Origin: Mogibacterium sp.
GTDB taxonomy: Bacteria > Bacillota > Clostridia > Peptostreptococcales > Anaerovoracaceae
Assembly (NCBI GenBank): GCA_017431685.1
Contig: JAFRKO010000043.1
Span: forward strand, 58,467-122,466
Length of the DNA: 64,000 nucleotides
Direction of reading: 5' to 3'
Within the stretch, counting starts at the first letter, position 1. Every line of letters starts with the position of its first letter. This document shows positions 17,359-24,947 of the stretch, in pieces. Position numbers and translations under genes: made by a program. A model generated the notes under the pieces. It worked only from the letters and a program-made list of their open reading frames with translations, ran no database searches and was not told the origin of the DNA.

Positions 17359-19389
17359 TTAGTTTTTAATTGTCAATCCTGCGTCCTTTTGCGCACGCAG
17401 ATCGCGCTCTATCGTTTCTGCCTCTCCGCCTCCGGATGATGCAATTTCATCAAGAAGTTTTTCTCCGGTTTTTTTATTTCCGGAGTATAGACATGCGTAT
17501 GCGTAATTCATCTTCACCAGCGTATTGTCAGGCTGTAGCTCATACGCTTTTGACGCAGATTCAACAGCAGTATTAAAATCTTTGAGGTGGATCAGTTCAT
17601 AGTATGAGCGCCACGCCAGATACTGCGCTGCATGATATGTCCCCAGAGAATCTGCTGCTTTGCTGTACTCATCAAGGCCCTTTATGAAGAACTCTTCTGA
17701 CCGTTCATAGTCTTTCGTCTTGAAGGCATTCTCACCCGTATTGAGCAGGCTCACAGCATATGCTGCACGATCCGGAGCCGTACCCGTCTTTTCATATATC
17801 TTTCCGTAAATATCCGACGCAGCGGCATAGTACTCATCTGCAGAGATATAATCGCCGCGGATGTTGAGGCTCAGGCCTCTGTTGTTATACAGCTCGGCCA
17901 GCATCTGCTGAAAAGAGATGTTCTCTTTATCCCCGGCCAGTATTTCTGCAGCCTTGACAGCCTCCTCATAATAACTGTCAGCATCTTTATATTTCCCGGC
18001 ATCTGTAAGGCATGCGGCAAGCACGGAGGCAGTCTGCACATAGCTGCTCCTGTTATGAATGGAATCATTTATTCCTATAAGTTCTTTCAGGTCATCGCAT
18101 GCATCCGAAAGCATCTCTGAAGCATCATCATACAGCCCCGACCTGTACAGGAGCACTCCATAATTGTATTTCACCGTGCTTAGTGCATCGAGCACATCGG
18201 CTGACCTCTCAATTCCGCCGAGCAGCTCCAGACTCTGTTCAAAACGCTCTGCTGCAAGGTTACCATTTCCCATATCAATCGCATTTGCTCCGGAGTTAAA
18301 CAGCATCCTCGCCAGAACAAGTTTGTCTCCAGCAGCCAAAGCCTCCTGCATACTGATAGCTTTATCGTAATCTTCACCGGCTTCCTCATAGCGGCCGGCT
18401 GAATTGAGGATTATAGCGCGGTTATTGTAACCTGAAGCAGTTCCTGATTCTGCACGCGAATATCCCGATTCTGCCAGTGTCTCGAACAGCGAAATGGCTG
18501 TGTTCTCAGAATCCAATGCCTCATTGTGTTTTCCAAGAACATTTTCCGCGGTTGCGAGCTTTTCATAGTTCACTGCTGCTTCATACTCACCTGCCTCCCT
18601 GTTGCGTGTCAGCCTTAATATCTTATTGATATCCTCTGTATTGCTGTAGAGTATGTCCCTTATGCGGCTATAGGCTCCGGGAACATCTGCAAGCCTGTCA
18701 GGCAGCCCATATGTAAGTTCATTCAGTATCTGCATCGAGGCAGCCTCTCTCTTCTCCGCCTCACTCCTGTAGTTCTGCGCACGTATCATGAGATTCAATG
18801 CAACTGCTCCTATAAGGATGAAAGCAGCGGCAGCAGAAACAGCGCGCCTGATGATCTGTCTGCGTTGCTCCAGAAAGTGTTCCCTTAAAAGCTCGTCCTT
18901 TTCGCATCCGGCGACGCATGCAATCACCTTGAGCATTTCTGTTGAAGCACGCGACATCATTTTCTTAGTATCGTTCCCCGCGGATCGTATATCCATGAGC
19001 CTGTCCATAATATCAGGTATAAGCTTAAGGGAAGGCGGAAATGATTTTTCCGGATCGCCGTTTATTAGTATAGGGAATACATAATCAGCTCTGCCGAGTT
19101 CTATGAATGCAGCTACTTCCCTGTCGACCCATTCAGACGATGGTGTGTCAGTCGAACAGACTACAACAAGACAGTTTGTGGAATGCAGAGCCTTATCGAT
19201 CGTGTCGGTAAGGATCCTGCTTACCGGCAGTTCTTCAGTATCCCTGAAAGCGCGCCTTACTCCTGTATATCCCTTTGCACGCAAAGAAGCAGGCAGGCGG
19301 TAATTCTCTGCCAGATTGAACAGCTTTTGCGTTATCTCACTGTCCAGCGGCCTGTGACGGTAGCTGAAGAACACATCATAGTCGAACAT
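17359..19389 (-). CDS. Membrane-anchored TIR domain protein with extracytoplasmic-side TPR region
   Basis: The 676-residue protein begins with a TIR domain (about 1-135): YDVFFSYRH (beta-A), RRAFRDTEELP (box-2-like loop) and SSEWVDREVAAF, where Glu91 four residues after Trp87 matches the catalytic NADase glutamate of active TIRs. A basic RRQIIRR stretch precedes one transmembrane helix (about 183-202). From about residue 250 to 660 there are repeated 34-residue TPR-like units (NNRAIILNSAGRYEEA, YNNRGLSLNIRGDY). The positive-inside rule puts TIR in the cytosol and TPR outside. It is the last gene of a five-gene operon, 2 bases after the pseudo-TIR gene. Inference: an NAD-cleaving effector or signal generator controlled by an external TPR sensor. 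Confidence 0.85.
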   Translation of the reverse strand: MFDYDVFFSYRHRPLDSEITQKLFNLAENYRLPASLRAKGYTGVRRAFRDTEELPVSRILTDTIDKALHSTNCLVVVCSTDTPSSEWVDREVAAFIELGRADYVFPILINGDPEKSFPPSLKLIPDIMDRLMDIRSAGNDTKKMMSRASTEMLKVIACVAGCEKDELLREHFLEQRRQIIRRAVSAAAAFILIGAVALNLMIRAQNYRSEAEKREAASMQILNELTYGLPDRLADVPGAYSRIRDILYSNTEDINKILRLTRNREAGEYEAAVNYEKLATAENVLGKHNEALDSENTAISLFETLAESGYSRAESGTASGYNNRAIILNSAGRYEEAGEDYDKAISMQEALAAGDKLVLARMLFNSGANAIDMGNGNLAAERFEQSLELLGGIERSADVLDALSTVKYNYGVLLYRSGLYDDASEMLSDACDDLKELIGINDSIHNRSSYVQTASVLAACLTDAGKYKDADSYYEEAVKAAEILAGDKENISFQQMLAELYNNRGLSLNIRGDYISADEYYAAASDIYGKIYEKTGTAPDRAAYAVSLLNTGENAFKTKDYERSEEFFIKGLDEYSKAADSLGTYHAAQYLAWRSYYELIHLKDFNTAVESASKAYELQPDNTLVKMNYAYACLYSGNKKTGEKLLDEIASSGGGEAETIERDLRAQKDAGLTIKN

Positions 19390-19391
19390 GT

Positions 19392-20237
19392 CTATCCCCC
19401 CGTTACCGGCCTGCTGTCATCTGCAGACACATCAAGGCCCAGCTCCTCCAGGGCCTTTTCGGCATCATCTACTGCAGTCTGTATGTAAATCATCGCCTGT
19501 GGCTCGTCTGCAAAAGCCGCCGGCAGCTCTTTTATAGTCCTCTCAGCTATTTCTGTACAGAGCTTTGCCTGCTGATCGGCTATTTCCCCTTCTGCGCGGG
19601 CTATATGTCCAAGATATGTAAAGATACCTGCTGCTCCGACACAGACAGCAGCTATTAGCGTTACTATTGTTCTGACAGCTCTCCTGTGGCGTGCACGATG
19701 GCGCTGCTCCAGGTCATCAGGATGCAGTCCCAGTATCGAAGCGATTATTCTGACGGTCTCATAACTCAATGCTTCCTTCCATCTTGACCGCGTCTCAGCC
19801 CGAAGATCCGAAGCCACCGGTTCTATCGTTTCGACACGCTCAACAACAGTCATGTCAGGAAGTATCTTCTGTACGGTCTTCTTTTCAATAAAAGAATCCG
19901 GGAAAGATTCTGCCGGCTCTCCCCGGACTATAACCGCAATTATACAATTATCCTTTCCGGTCTCACGAAAATAAGCAAGACGGTCGAGTATGAATTGACT
20001 GTTCCGCGTTTCAGGTGAGCAGAGCACAGCCAGATAGCGGCTGTGCTCCAGTATGCTGCGAGCTTCATCATCGAGCTCCCTGCCGGACACTTCAACATAG
20101 ACCCGTCTGTAATCCAGGCTTCTGTCCGGAATGACAGTGCCCGACGGAAGCTTATATCTGCGGATACTCTCCGCAAGTTTATTCGCGACTGGCGCATCCC
20201 CGTCAACAGCAAGGATGCAGATATCATAGTCCAGCAT
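19392..20237 (-). CDS. Membrane TIR-like protein with substituted catalytic position (pseudo-TIR)
   Basis: The 281-residue protein is a shorter relative of the adjacent TIR-TPR protein: YDICILAVDGD (beta-A), YLAVLCSPETRNSQFI (beta-D region), and IIAVIVRGEPAESFP, matching FPILINGDPEKSFP in its neighbour. At the place of the S-x-W-x3-E catalytic motif it reads NSQFILDR, so the Trp is Phe and the Glu is Arg. It is probably inactive as an NADase. A basic stretch (RARHRRAVR) precedes a transmembrane helix (about 190-209), and a helical tail without TPRs follows. Its start overlaps the end of the upstream repeat-protein gene by 14 bases, and it ends 2 bases before the TIR-TPR start. A partner or regulatory role is inferred. 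Confidence 0.75.
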   Translation of the reverse strand: MLDYDICILAVDGDAPVANKLAESIRRYKLPSGTVIPDRSLDYRRVYVEVSGRELDDEARSILEHSRYLAVLCSPETRNSQFILDRLAYFRETGKDNCIIAVIVRGEPAESFPDSFIEKKTVQKILPDMTVVERVETIEPVASDLRAETRSRWKEALSYETVRIIASILGLHPDDLEQRHRARHRRAVRTIVTLIAAVCVGAAGIFTYLGHIARAEGEIADQQAKLCTEIAERTIKELPAAFADEPQAMIYIQTAVDDAEKALEELGLDVSADDSRPVTGG

Positions 20238-23200
20238 TCTCTTTCTTTTCCTTCAAGTGTTTTATAAACAGCTTTGCTTCGTCCGTCTTTTCCAGTTCGT
20301 CATAGAAATCCGGTGAGAATTCCTCTCCATCGAATTCGAATGCAGCGATTATAAAATCTCCTAACTGCGAGGTCTCAAACACAAGTGTTCCGGACTCTTC
20401 ATCGTACTCTGCACTGACAGCCCTGAGTATCTCATCCGAAGCCTCATCCTCATTGGCAAAGACTGCATAGAGAGGTTTATCCTTAAACTTTTCAGGAAGC
20501 ACGTAGTCCATCTCGACTTTTAGAGTTCTGCTCAGGTCACTGACCTGAACGCCGTTGATATATGCCGAAAGATTATAGCAAGGCACTTTCGCGGTCTTCT
20601 CATCATCTTCATTCAGATTGAACTCATAAATCTGAATTGCAAGAGTATCCCCAGACGCTGCGACTGCGGTAGCCGTGTGCTTTTTTACAGTTTTTTCATA
20701 GTCTGGTTTTACAGGATCCGGATCAGGAATCACAGGATCCGGATCAGGCTTTACCGGGTCCGGATTTACAGGGTCCGGATCAGGCTTTACCGGACTTGGG
20801 TCCGGATTTACCGGGTCCGGATCTGGCTTTACAGGACTCGGATCTGGTTTTACCGGCTTCGGATCTGGTTTTACCGGATTAGGGTCAGGTTTTACCGGAT
20901 CAGGATCAGGTTTTACCGGATCAGGATCGTATTCCTCAGGATCCAGTGATGAGAATCTTGTTAATCCCGTTCCTGTAATTATAGAAGATGAGTTGCCGCC
21001 GATATTTCCGGTACCGGTCTGGCTGGCACGGGTGGAAGTGTTGTTAGTTCCGCCATGCTGGTTGTGCCATGGGTCAAGATAAGCAAGTCTTATAAGAAAT
21101 ACTCCATCAGAATCTGTTGCATGTTCATAACCATCGCCGAGAATCGTCATGGACAGCTTTCCATCTTTACAGCGTAACACCTCAAAGACGATACTTTGTC
21201 CATCCTTCAGAAAATCCAGTCCGTCAGGAAAATACGTTTCTATAAGCTCATCGTAATTTATCTCTCTGTATCTGCGTATTGTTGCATCATAATCATCCAG
21301 TATCGTATATCCCTGCCATTCTTCCATGTTTTCTTTCAGTGTAATGTTCCAGTTGTAATCCACAGTCTTATGCAAATAGAAAGACACGACAGGGATAGAA
21401 TCCGGATCAGGAATTTTTACATTATCTGGCCCGAGAAATACCGATCCTTTTACTCCATCAGATACAGTAGGAATCCCGCTGTAGTTGAAAATCGGGCCTC
21501 CGTAGGTTTCATTATTTATCGTTCCCCAATTCAGGAACTGCAGTCCTGCCTTAAGCTCAGTAATACCGGATTTGATAAGGACCTCAGTGTTATTGATTGA
21601 TTCGGTAAGTTTCAGGTTGTTTCCCATGTCAAAGCTGTATATATTCAGCGAACTTCCGGAAGCACCATCTATATTTTTTATTTCAAAATTTCCTCCATAA
21701 TACAGTTCAGAACTTCCTGTCACGCCTAAATGCTCGATTGTATACTCCCCCAGTTCGAGATTCAGAGCTGAATCCTTGAGATTGATGCTCATCGTCTGGC
21801 CCGTTCTGAAGGTGATAAAAGAGTCCTCAATGATTCCGGATCCGGAATACAGTCCTCCCGCTCCGGAATCCTTCTGAACTACAGTTACAGAGCCTCCGAT
21901 GATCGTTCCGTCATTTATCAGATTACCTGCTGCAATAATGCCTGCAACGATCGCATCCCCCATGTGATTATTTTTGATCGTTGCACCTTTATTAATATAA
22001 ATATCTCCTGCCAGTAAATGGCCTCCGTAGTATTCACAGTTGTCACCATACAGTTCCAGTTCGCTGTAACCGGAAAGGTCACGAATAATCGTTTTATTGC
22101 CATTTTCATCGGTCTCCACCTTGACCCTGAGAGCCTGAAGCTCAAGCAATGATTCATCCGGAAAAACAAGCCTGATATCCTCCGGCAGTTCAAGCCTCTC
22201 ATCGATAATGCCTTTGACCTTTCCGTTTGCAAACCTGTATGATCCATCCTCCTGAAGGATGAACACCGCAACGCTTCCCCCGTCCTCTCCATAATATTCA
22301 CGAAGAGGAAGCAGATTGAACGAACAGTTTTCGGCAAGCTCAACTTTGTCGACCAGAAGGACTCCGGTGCCGATCACATTGATATCACCATCACAGGAAA
22401 GTGTTCCGATCCTGTTATATCCGGTAGAAACGATATCGACTCCCGTACCGTCAGATGTAATGTCAGCACTGCCGGTATAATCCCTGAGAACGATCCTTCC
22501 GCTCTCCTTTTCATAATTCCATCCGCTTCCGCTTTTGTCCTCGCTTCCATCGATTGATGTGCCGTCAATGGTGATAGTTTTTGCCGTTTCAGCATCGTCA
22601 GCATTTCCTGTTGCCACTTTAGAAACTAAAGCGGCTCTAGCTGCTGCAAATGATGATTCTGTCACAGGCTCAACATTATATGCTTCCGGAGCTGCCTTTT
22701 CGCCACTTCCAAGTGCTGCAGGTGTTTCCACCGCCGCCGCTTCGTCTCCTTCAGGCGCTGCAGGTGTTTCCACCGCTTCCGCTTCGTCTCCTTCATGTGC
22801 TGCAGGTGTTTCCACCGCTGCCGTTTCGTCTCCTTCAGGTGCTGCAGGTGTTTCCACCGCTGCCGTTTCGTCTCCTTCAGGTGCTGCAGGTGTTTCCACC
22901 GCCGCCGCTTCGTCTCCTTCAGGCGCTGCAGGTGTTTCCACCGCCGCCGCTTCGTCTCCTTCAGGTGCTGCAGGTGTTTCCACCGCTTCCGCTTCGTCTC
23001 CTTCAGGCGCTGCAGGTGTTTCCACCGCCGCTGCTTCGTCTGCTTCAGGCGCTGCAGGTGTTTCCACCGCTTCCGCTTCGTCTCCTTCAGGTGCTGCAGG
23101 TGTTTCCACCGCTGCCGTTTCGTCTCCTTCAGGCGCTGTAAGTGCCTCCACAGCTGCAGGCTCAGATGATTCAGTGACTGCTGGTGCTTCAGATTCTTCA

Positions 23201-23376
23201 TACCCGGACTTCACCGTTTCTTCTCCCGGATGTTCCGACTGCATATTTTCGCTTTGCACATCTGAATTTACATGGCCCTCAGGCGATAAATCATCCGCAA
23301 AAGCCTGCCACGCAGAAAACATGATCATTTGCATAATCACTAATATGCTGATTATTTTACGTGTAATTCTTTTCAT
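20224..23376 (-). CDS. Large secreted repeat protein (acidic 14-residue repeats, pectate-lyase-like middle, Pro/Asp repeats)
   Basis: From the ATG at 23376 (GAAGGGA upstream) the product is 1050 residues with a signal peptide (about 1-28, cleavage near AFA-DD). Next are 11 tandem 14-residue acidic repeats (VETPAAPEGDEAAA type, about residues 76-229). A beta-strand-rich middle follows, with repeated short GD/ND turns suggesting a right-handed beta-helix or adhesin fold. Then comes a Pro/Asp-rich stalk of PDPxPVK units (about 815-892) and a C-terminal beta-sandwich-like domain of about 130 residues. No LPXTG or other anchor is seen, and the tail is Lys/Glu rich. It lies between the ion channel and TIR genes, 17 bases below the channel stop. 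Function is unknown; a surface sensor or stalk for the operon is possible. Confidence 0.75.
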   Translation of the reverse strand: MKRITRKIISILVIMQMIMFSAWQAFADDLSPEGHVNSDVQSENMQSEHPGEETVKSGYEESEAPAVTESSEPAAVEALTAPEGDETAAVETPAAPEGDEAEAVETPAAPEADEAAAVETPAAPEGDEAEAVETPAAPEGDEAAAVETPAAPEGDEAAAVETPAAPEGDETAAVETPAAPEGDETAAVETPAAHEGDEAEAVETPAAPEGDEAAAVETPAALGSGEKAAPEAYNVEPVTESSFAAARAALVSKVATGNADDAETAKTITIDGTSIDGSEDKSGSGWNYEKESGRIVLRDYTGSADITSDGTGVDIVSTGYNRIGTLSCDGDINVIGTGVLLVDKVELAENCSFNLLPLREYYGEDGGSVAVFILQEDGSYRFANGKVKGIIDERLELPEDIRLVFPDESLLELQALRVKVETDENGNKTIIRDLSGYSELELYGDNCEYYGGHLLAGDIYINKGATIKNNHMGDAIVAGIIAAGNLINDGTIIGGSVTVVQKDSGAGGLYSGSGIIEDSFITFRTGQTMSINLKDSALNLELGEYTIEHLGVTGSSELYYGGNFEIKNIDGASGSSLNIYSFDMGNNLKLTESINNTEVLIKSGITELKAGLQFLNWGTINNETYGGPIFNYSGIPTVSDGVKGSVFLGPDNVKIPDPDSIPVVSFYLHKTVDYNWNITLKENMEEWQGYTILDDYDATIRRYREINYDELIETYFPDGLDFLKDGQSIVFEVLRCKDGKLSMTILGDGYEHATDSDGVFLIRLAYLDPWHNQHGGTNNTSTRASQTGTGNIGGNSSSIITGTGLTRFSSLDPEEYDPDPVKPDPDPVKPDPNPVKPDPKPVKPDPSPVKPDPDPVNPDPSPVKPDPDPVNPDPVKPDPDPVIPDPDPVKPDYEKTVKKHTATAVAASGDTLAIQIYEFNLNEDDEKTAKVPCYNLSAYINGVQVSDLSRTLKVEMDYVLPEKFKDKPLYAVFANEDEASDEILRAVSAEYDEESGTLVFETSQLGDFIIAAFEFDGEEFSPDFYDELEKTDEAKLFIKHLKEKKENAGL
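20701..20930 (-). repeat. Short tandem repeats encoding a PDPxPVK stalk
   Basis: About twelve degenerate 18-bp units (GGATCCGGATCAGGCTTTACC-like, read on plus) encode alternating Asp-Pro and Val-Lys-Pro units. Such Pro/Asp repeats form rigid rods in surface proteins. The coding is on the minus strand within the secreted repeat protein. Confidence 0.75.
22690..23151 (-). repeat. Eleven tandem 42-bp repeats in the secreted protein gene
   Basis: The unit is 42 bp and encodes 14 residues of the VETPAAPEGDEAAA pattern. The first copy (VEALTAPEGDETAA) and last (ending GSGEKAA) are degenerate; inner copies differ mainly at A/T/E positions after GDE. Nearly identical units make copy-number change by slippage likely. 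Confidence 0.9.
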
Positions 23377-23393
23377 GACAGTCCCTTCTTTCA

Positions 23394-24947
23394 TCAGACA
23401 GCTGATCTGTCCGCAACTCCGGCAAGCATCTCCCATGCAATATCGTCCTTTTCTTTGTCTTCTTCACTGAGCTCTTTGTAAGGCAGCATCAGAGGATGTC
23501 TGCGCATCTTATCATCTCTGTCCGGTGAATAAGTCCAGTTGTACATCTGATGAAATCTCAGCCAGCGTCTGTGCTCCATCTCCCTGCAGACTTCACGCTC
23601 CTGCGGTCCGGTACTTTCGAACAGTTCATATGCTTCACGGCAATTATTTTCCGTAAGTTCTGTAATGCTGTCATCCTTCAGAAGATATCTGACTTTGACT
23701 ATCATATGGTCTGCGGCTGCAACATTTGACCTTTTCAAGTGATCGTCAAGATTATGCCATCCGGTACTGCCGCCCGTTTTTTCGTTGTAGATATCATTTA
23801 GCATGACTGCCAGATCATTGATATCGACTCTGACAAAAGAGCTCATTTTAAATACATCCCTGCTGCTTCCGAAGAATCTGGCCTTATCCACCTCTCCGTT
23901 CAGTCTGACATGGATATCTGCGGCAGTCGGGAACAGCCTCATAAGCTCTTTAAATGTTGTCAGACATCTGCTGTCGTCATCCTCGCATATGATGATCCTG
24001 TCGGCATTGCGTATGATCTCAGGGTGATATTCCCAGCACTCCTCGTGGAGGAACAGAGCATCATCTTCCGGATCTCCTCCACATAAGGTTCTGACAGCCT
24101 CGCGGTGAGATTTTCTGAATTCCGAAGAATCACCAAAAATATGATAGCTCAGGAATCTGCCCGGTTCGAAAACATTTGTCAGCAGGCATCTTTCAAGCAG
24201 CTCTGTCGCAATGCTCCCGCTGCCGATCAGTACAATGGTTTTTTCGTCTCTTTTTACGGGGTGATCTCTCCAGTAGCACCTGCTGACAGTCTCTTTTCTG
24301 CTGAAAGTATGCAGCTTTTCCGAAATTCCGTCTACTCCGAAGTCAGTCAGGCAATAGGTATCGATGCCAAGGCCGGCAGCATCCGTCGCCTGGCGGTAAT
24401 TTTCCCAGGAATCCTCACCCATGCAGAGGTACATTATATTCTGACTGCCTCCTTTAAGATCAATAAGCTCTTCAGGGCTGCAGTCGATACGCACGATATT
24501 CGGTCTGATAATGAGCTTTTCTTTTGAATGCCGGAAGATGATAACTGCATCCGGGTCATCATCCCACACAGACTCCGCGAAATGTACAGACTGCTCGTTC
24601 TCCTCATTTATGGCATACCATTTGTGTTTGTCTCTTGCCCGGAGCCGTCTTCTCGGCCTGGCCTGCCCGCTGATATAATTGATCAGCACGCCTATAAGCG
24701 CGGTAAAGACGCCAAGACTGCAAAGGGCGAGAGCTATTCCTAATACCTTACCCATAGGAGTAACCGGAGAAATGTCTCCATACCCGACGGTAGTCAGCGT
24801 AATGACTGAATACCAGATTGCATCACCAAGGCTCTTTATGGATGCACCTTCCGCCTTTGACTCAGCCGCTAGAAGCAGCACAAGCACCGCCGCATATGCA
24901 GCTGTTATTGCGAACGCTATCCGTATGTTCCTTTTTCTTCTGCTCAT
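23394..24947 (-). CDS. Two-helix K+ channel with Rossmann domain and C-terminal RyR-like domain
   Basis: The 517-residue protein has TM1 (about 9-28), a pore loop with the K+ selectivity filter TVGYGD (53-58) and TM2 (about 65-92). A basic linker follows, and then a RCK/TrkA-N-like region containing a nucleotide-binding GSGSIATEL turn (about 242-250). The last 70 residues carry MEHRRWLRF, YNWTYSP, and HPLMLPYKEL, the pattern of the prokaryotic Ryanodine-receptor (RyR) domain. Its start overlaps the end of the upstream gene by 4 bases (ATGA). Inference: a ligand-gated K+ channel whose RyR domain might read a nucleotide signal, perhaps from the TIR protein of the operon. Confidence 0.85.
   Translation of the reverse strand: MSRRKRNIRIAFAITAAYAAVLVLLLAAESKAEGASIKSLGDAIWYSVITLTTVGYGDISPVTPMGKVLGIALALCSLGVFTALIGVLINYISGQARPRRRLRARDKHKWYAINEENEQSVHFAESVWDDDPDAVIIFRHSKEKLIIRPNIVRIDCSPEELIDLKGGSQNIMYLCMGEDSWENYRQATDAAGLGIDTYCLTDFGVDGISEKLHTFSRKETVSRCYWRDHPVKRDEKTIVLIGSGSIATELLERCLLTNVFEPGRFLSYHIFGDSSEFRKSHREAVRTLCGGDPEDDALFLHEECWEYHPEIIRNADRIIICEDDDSRCLTTFKELMRLFPTAADIHVRLNGEVDKARFFGSSRDVFKMSSFVRVDINDLAVMLNDIYNEKTGGSTGWHNLDDHLKRSNVAAADHMIVKVRYLLKDDSITELTENNCREAYELFESTGPQEREVCREMEHRRWLRFHQMYNWTYSPDRDDKMRRHPLMLPYKELSEEDKEKDDIAWEMLAGVADRSAV

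Noticed and set aside
22690..23151. Regularly spaced repeats resembling a CRISPR array
   Set aside because: Units are contiguous 42-bp coding repeats without unique spacers and no cas genes are near.
22535..23470. A long open frame on the plus strand across the tandem repeats (and others in further frames)
   Set aside because: It is an antisense shadow of the 42-bp repeats; the frame stays open only because the unit lacks stops. The minus-strand frame has signal peptide, ribosome site and operon context.
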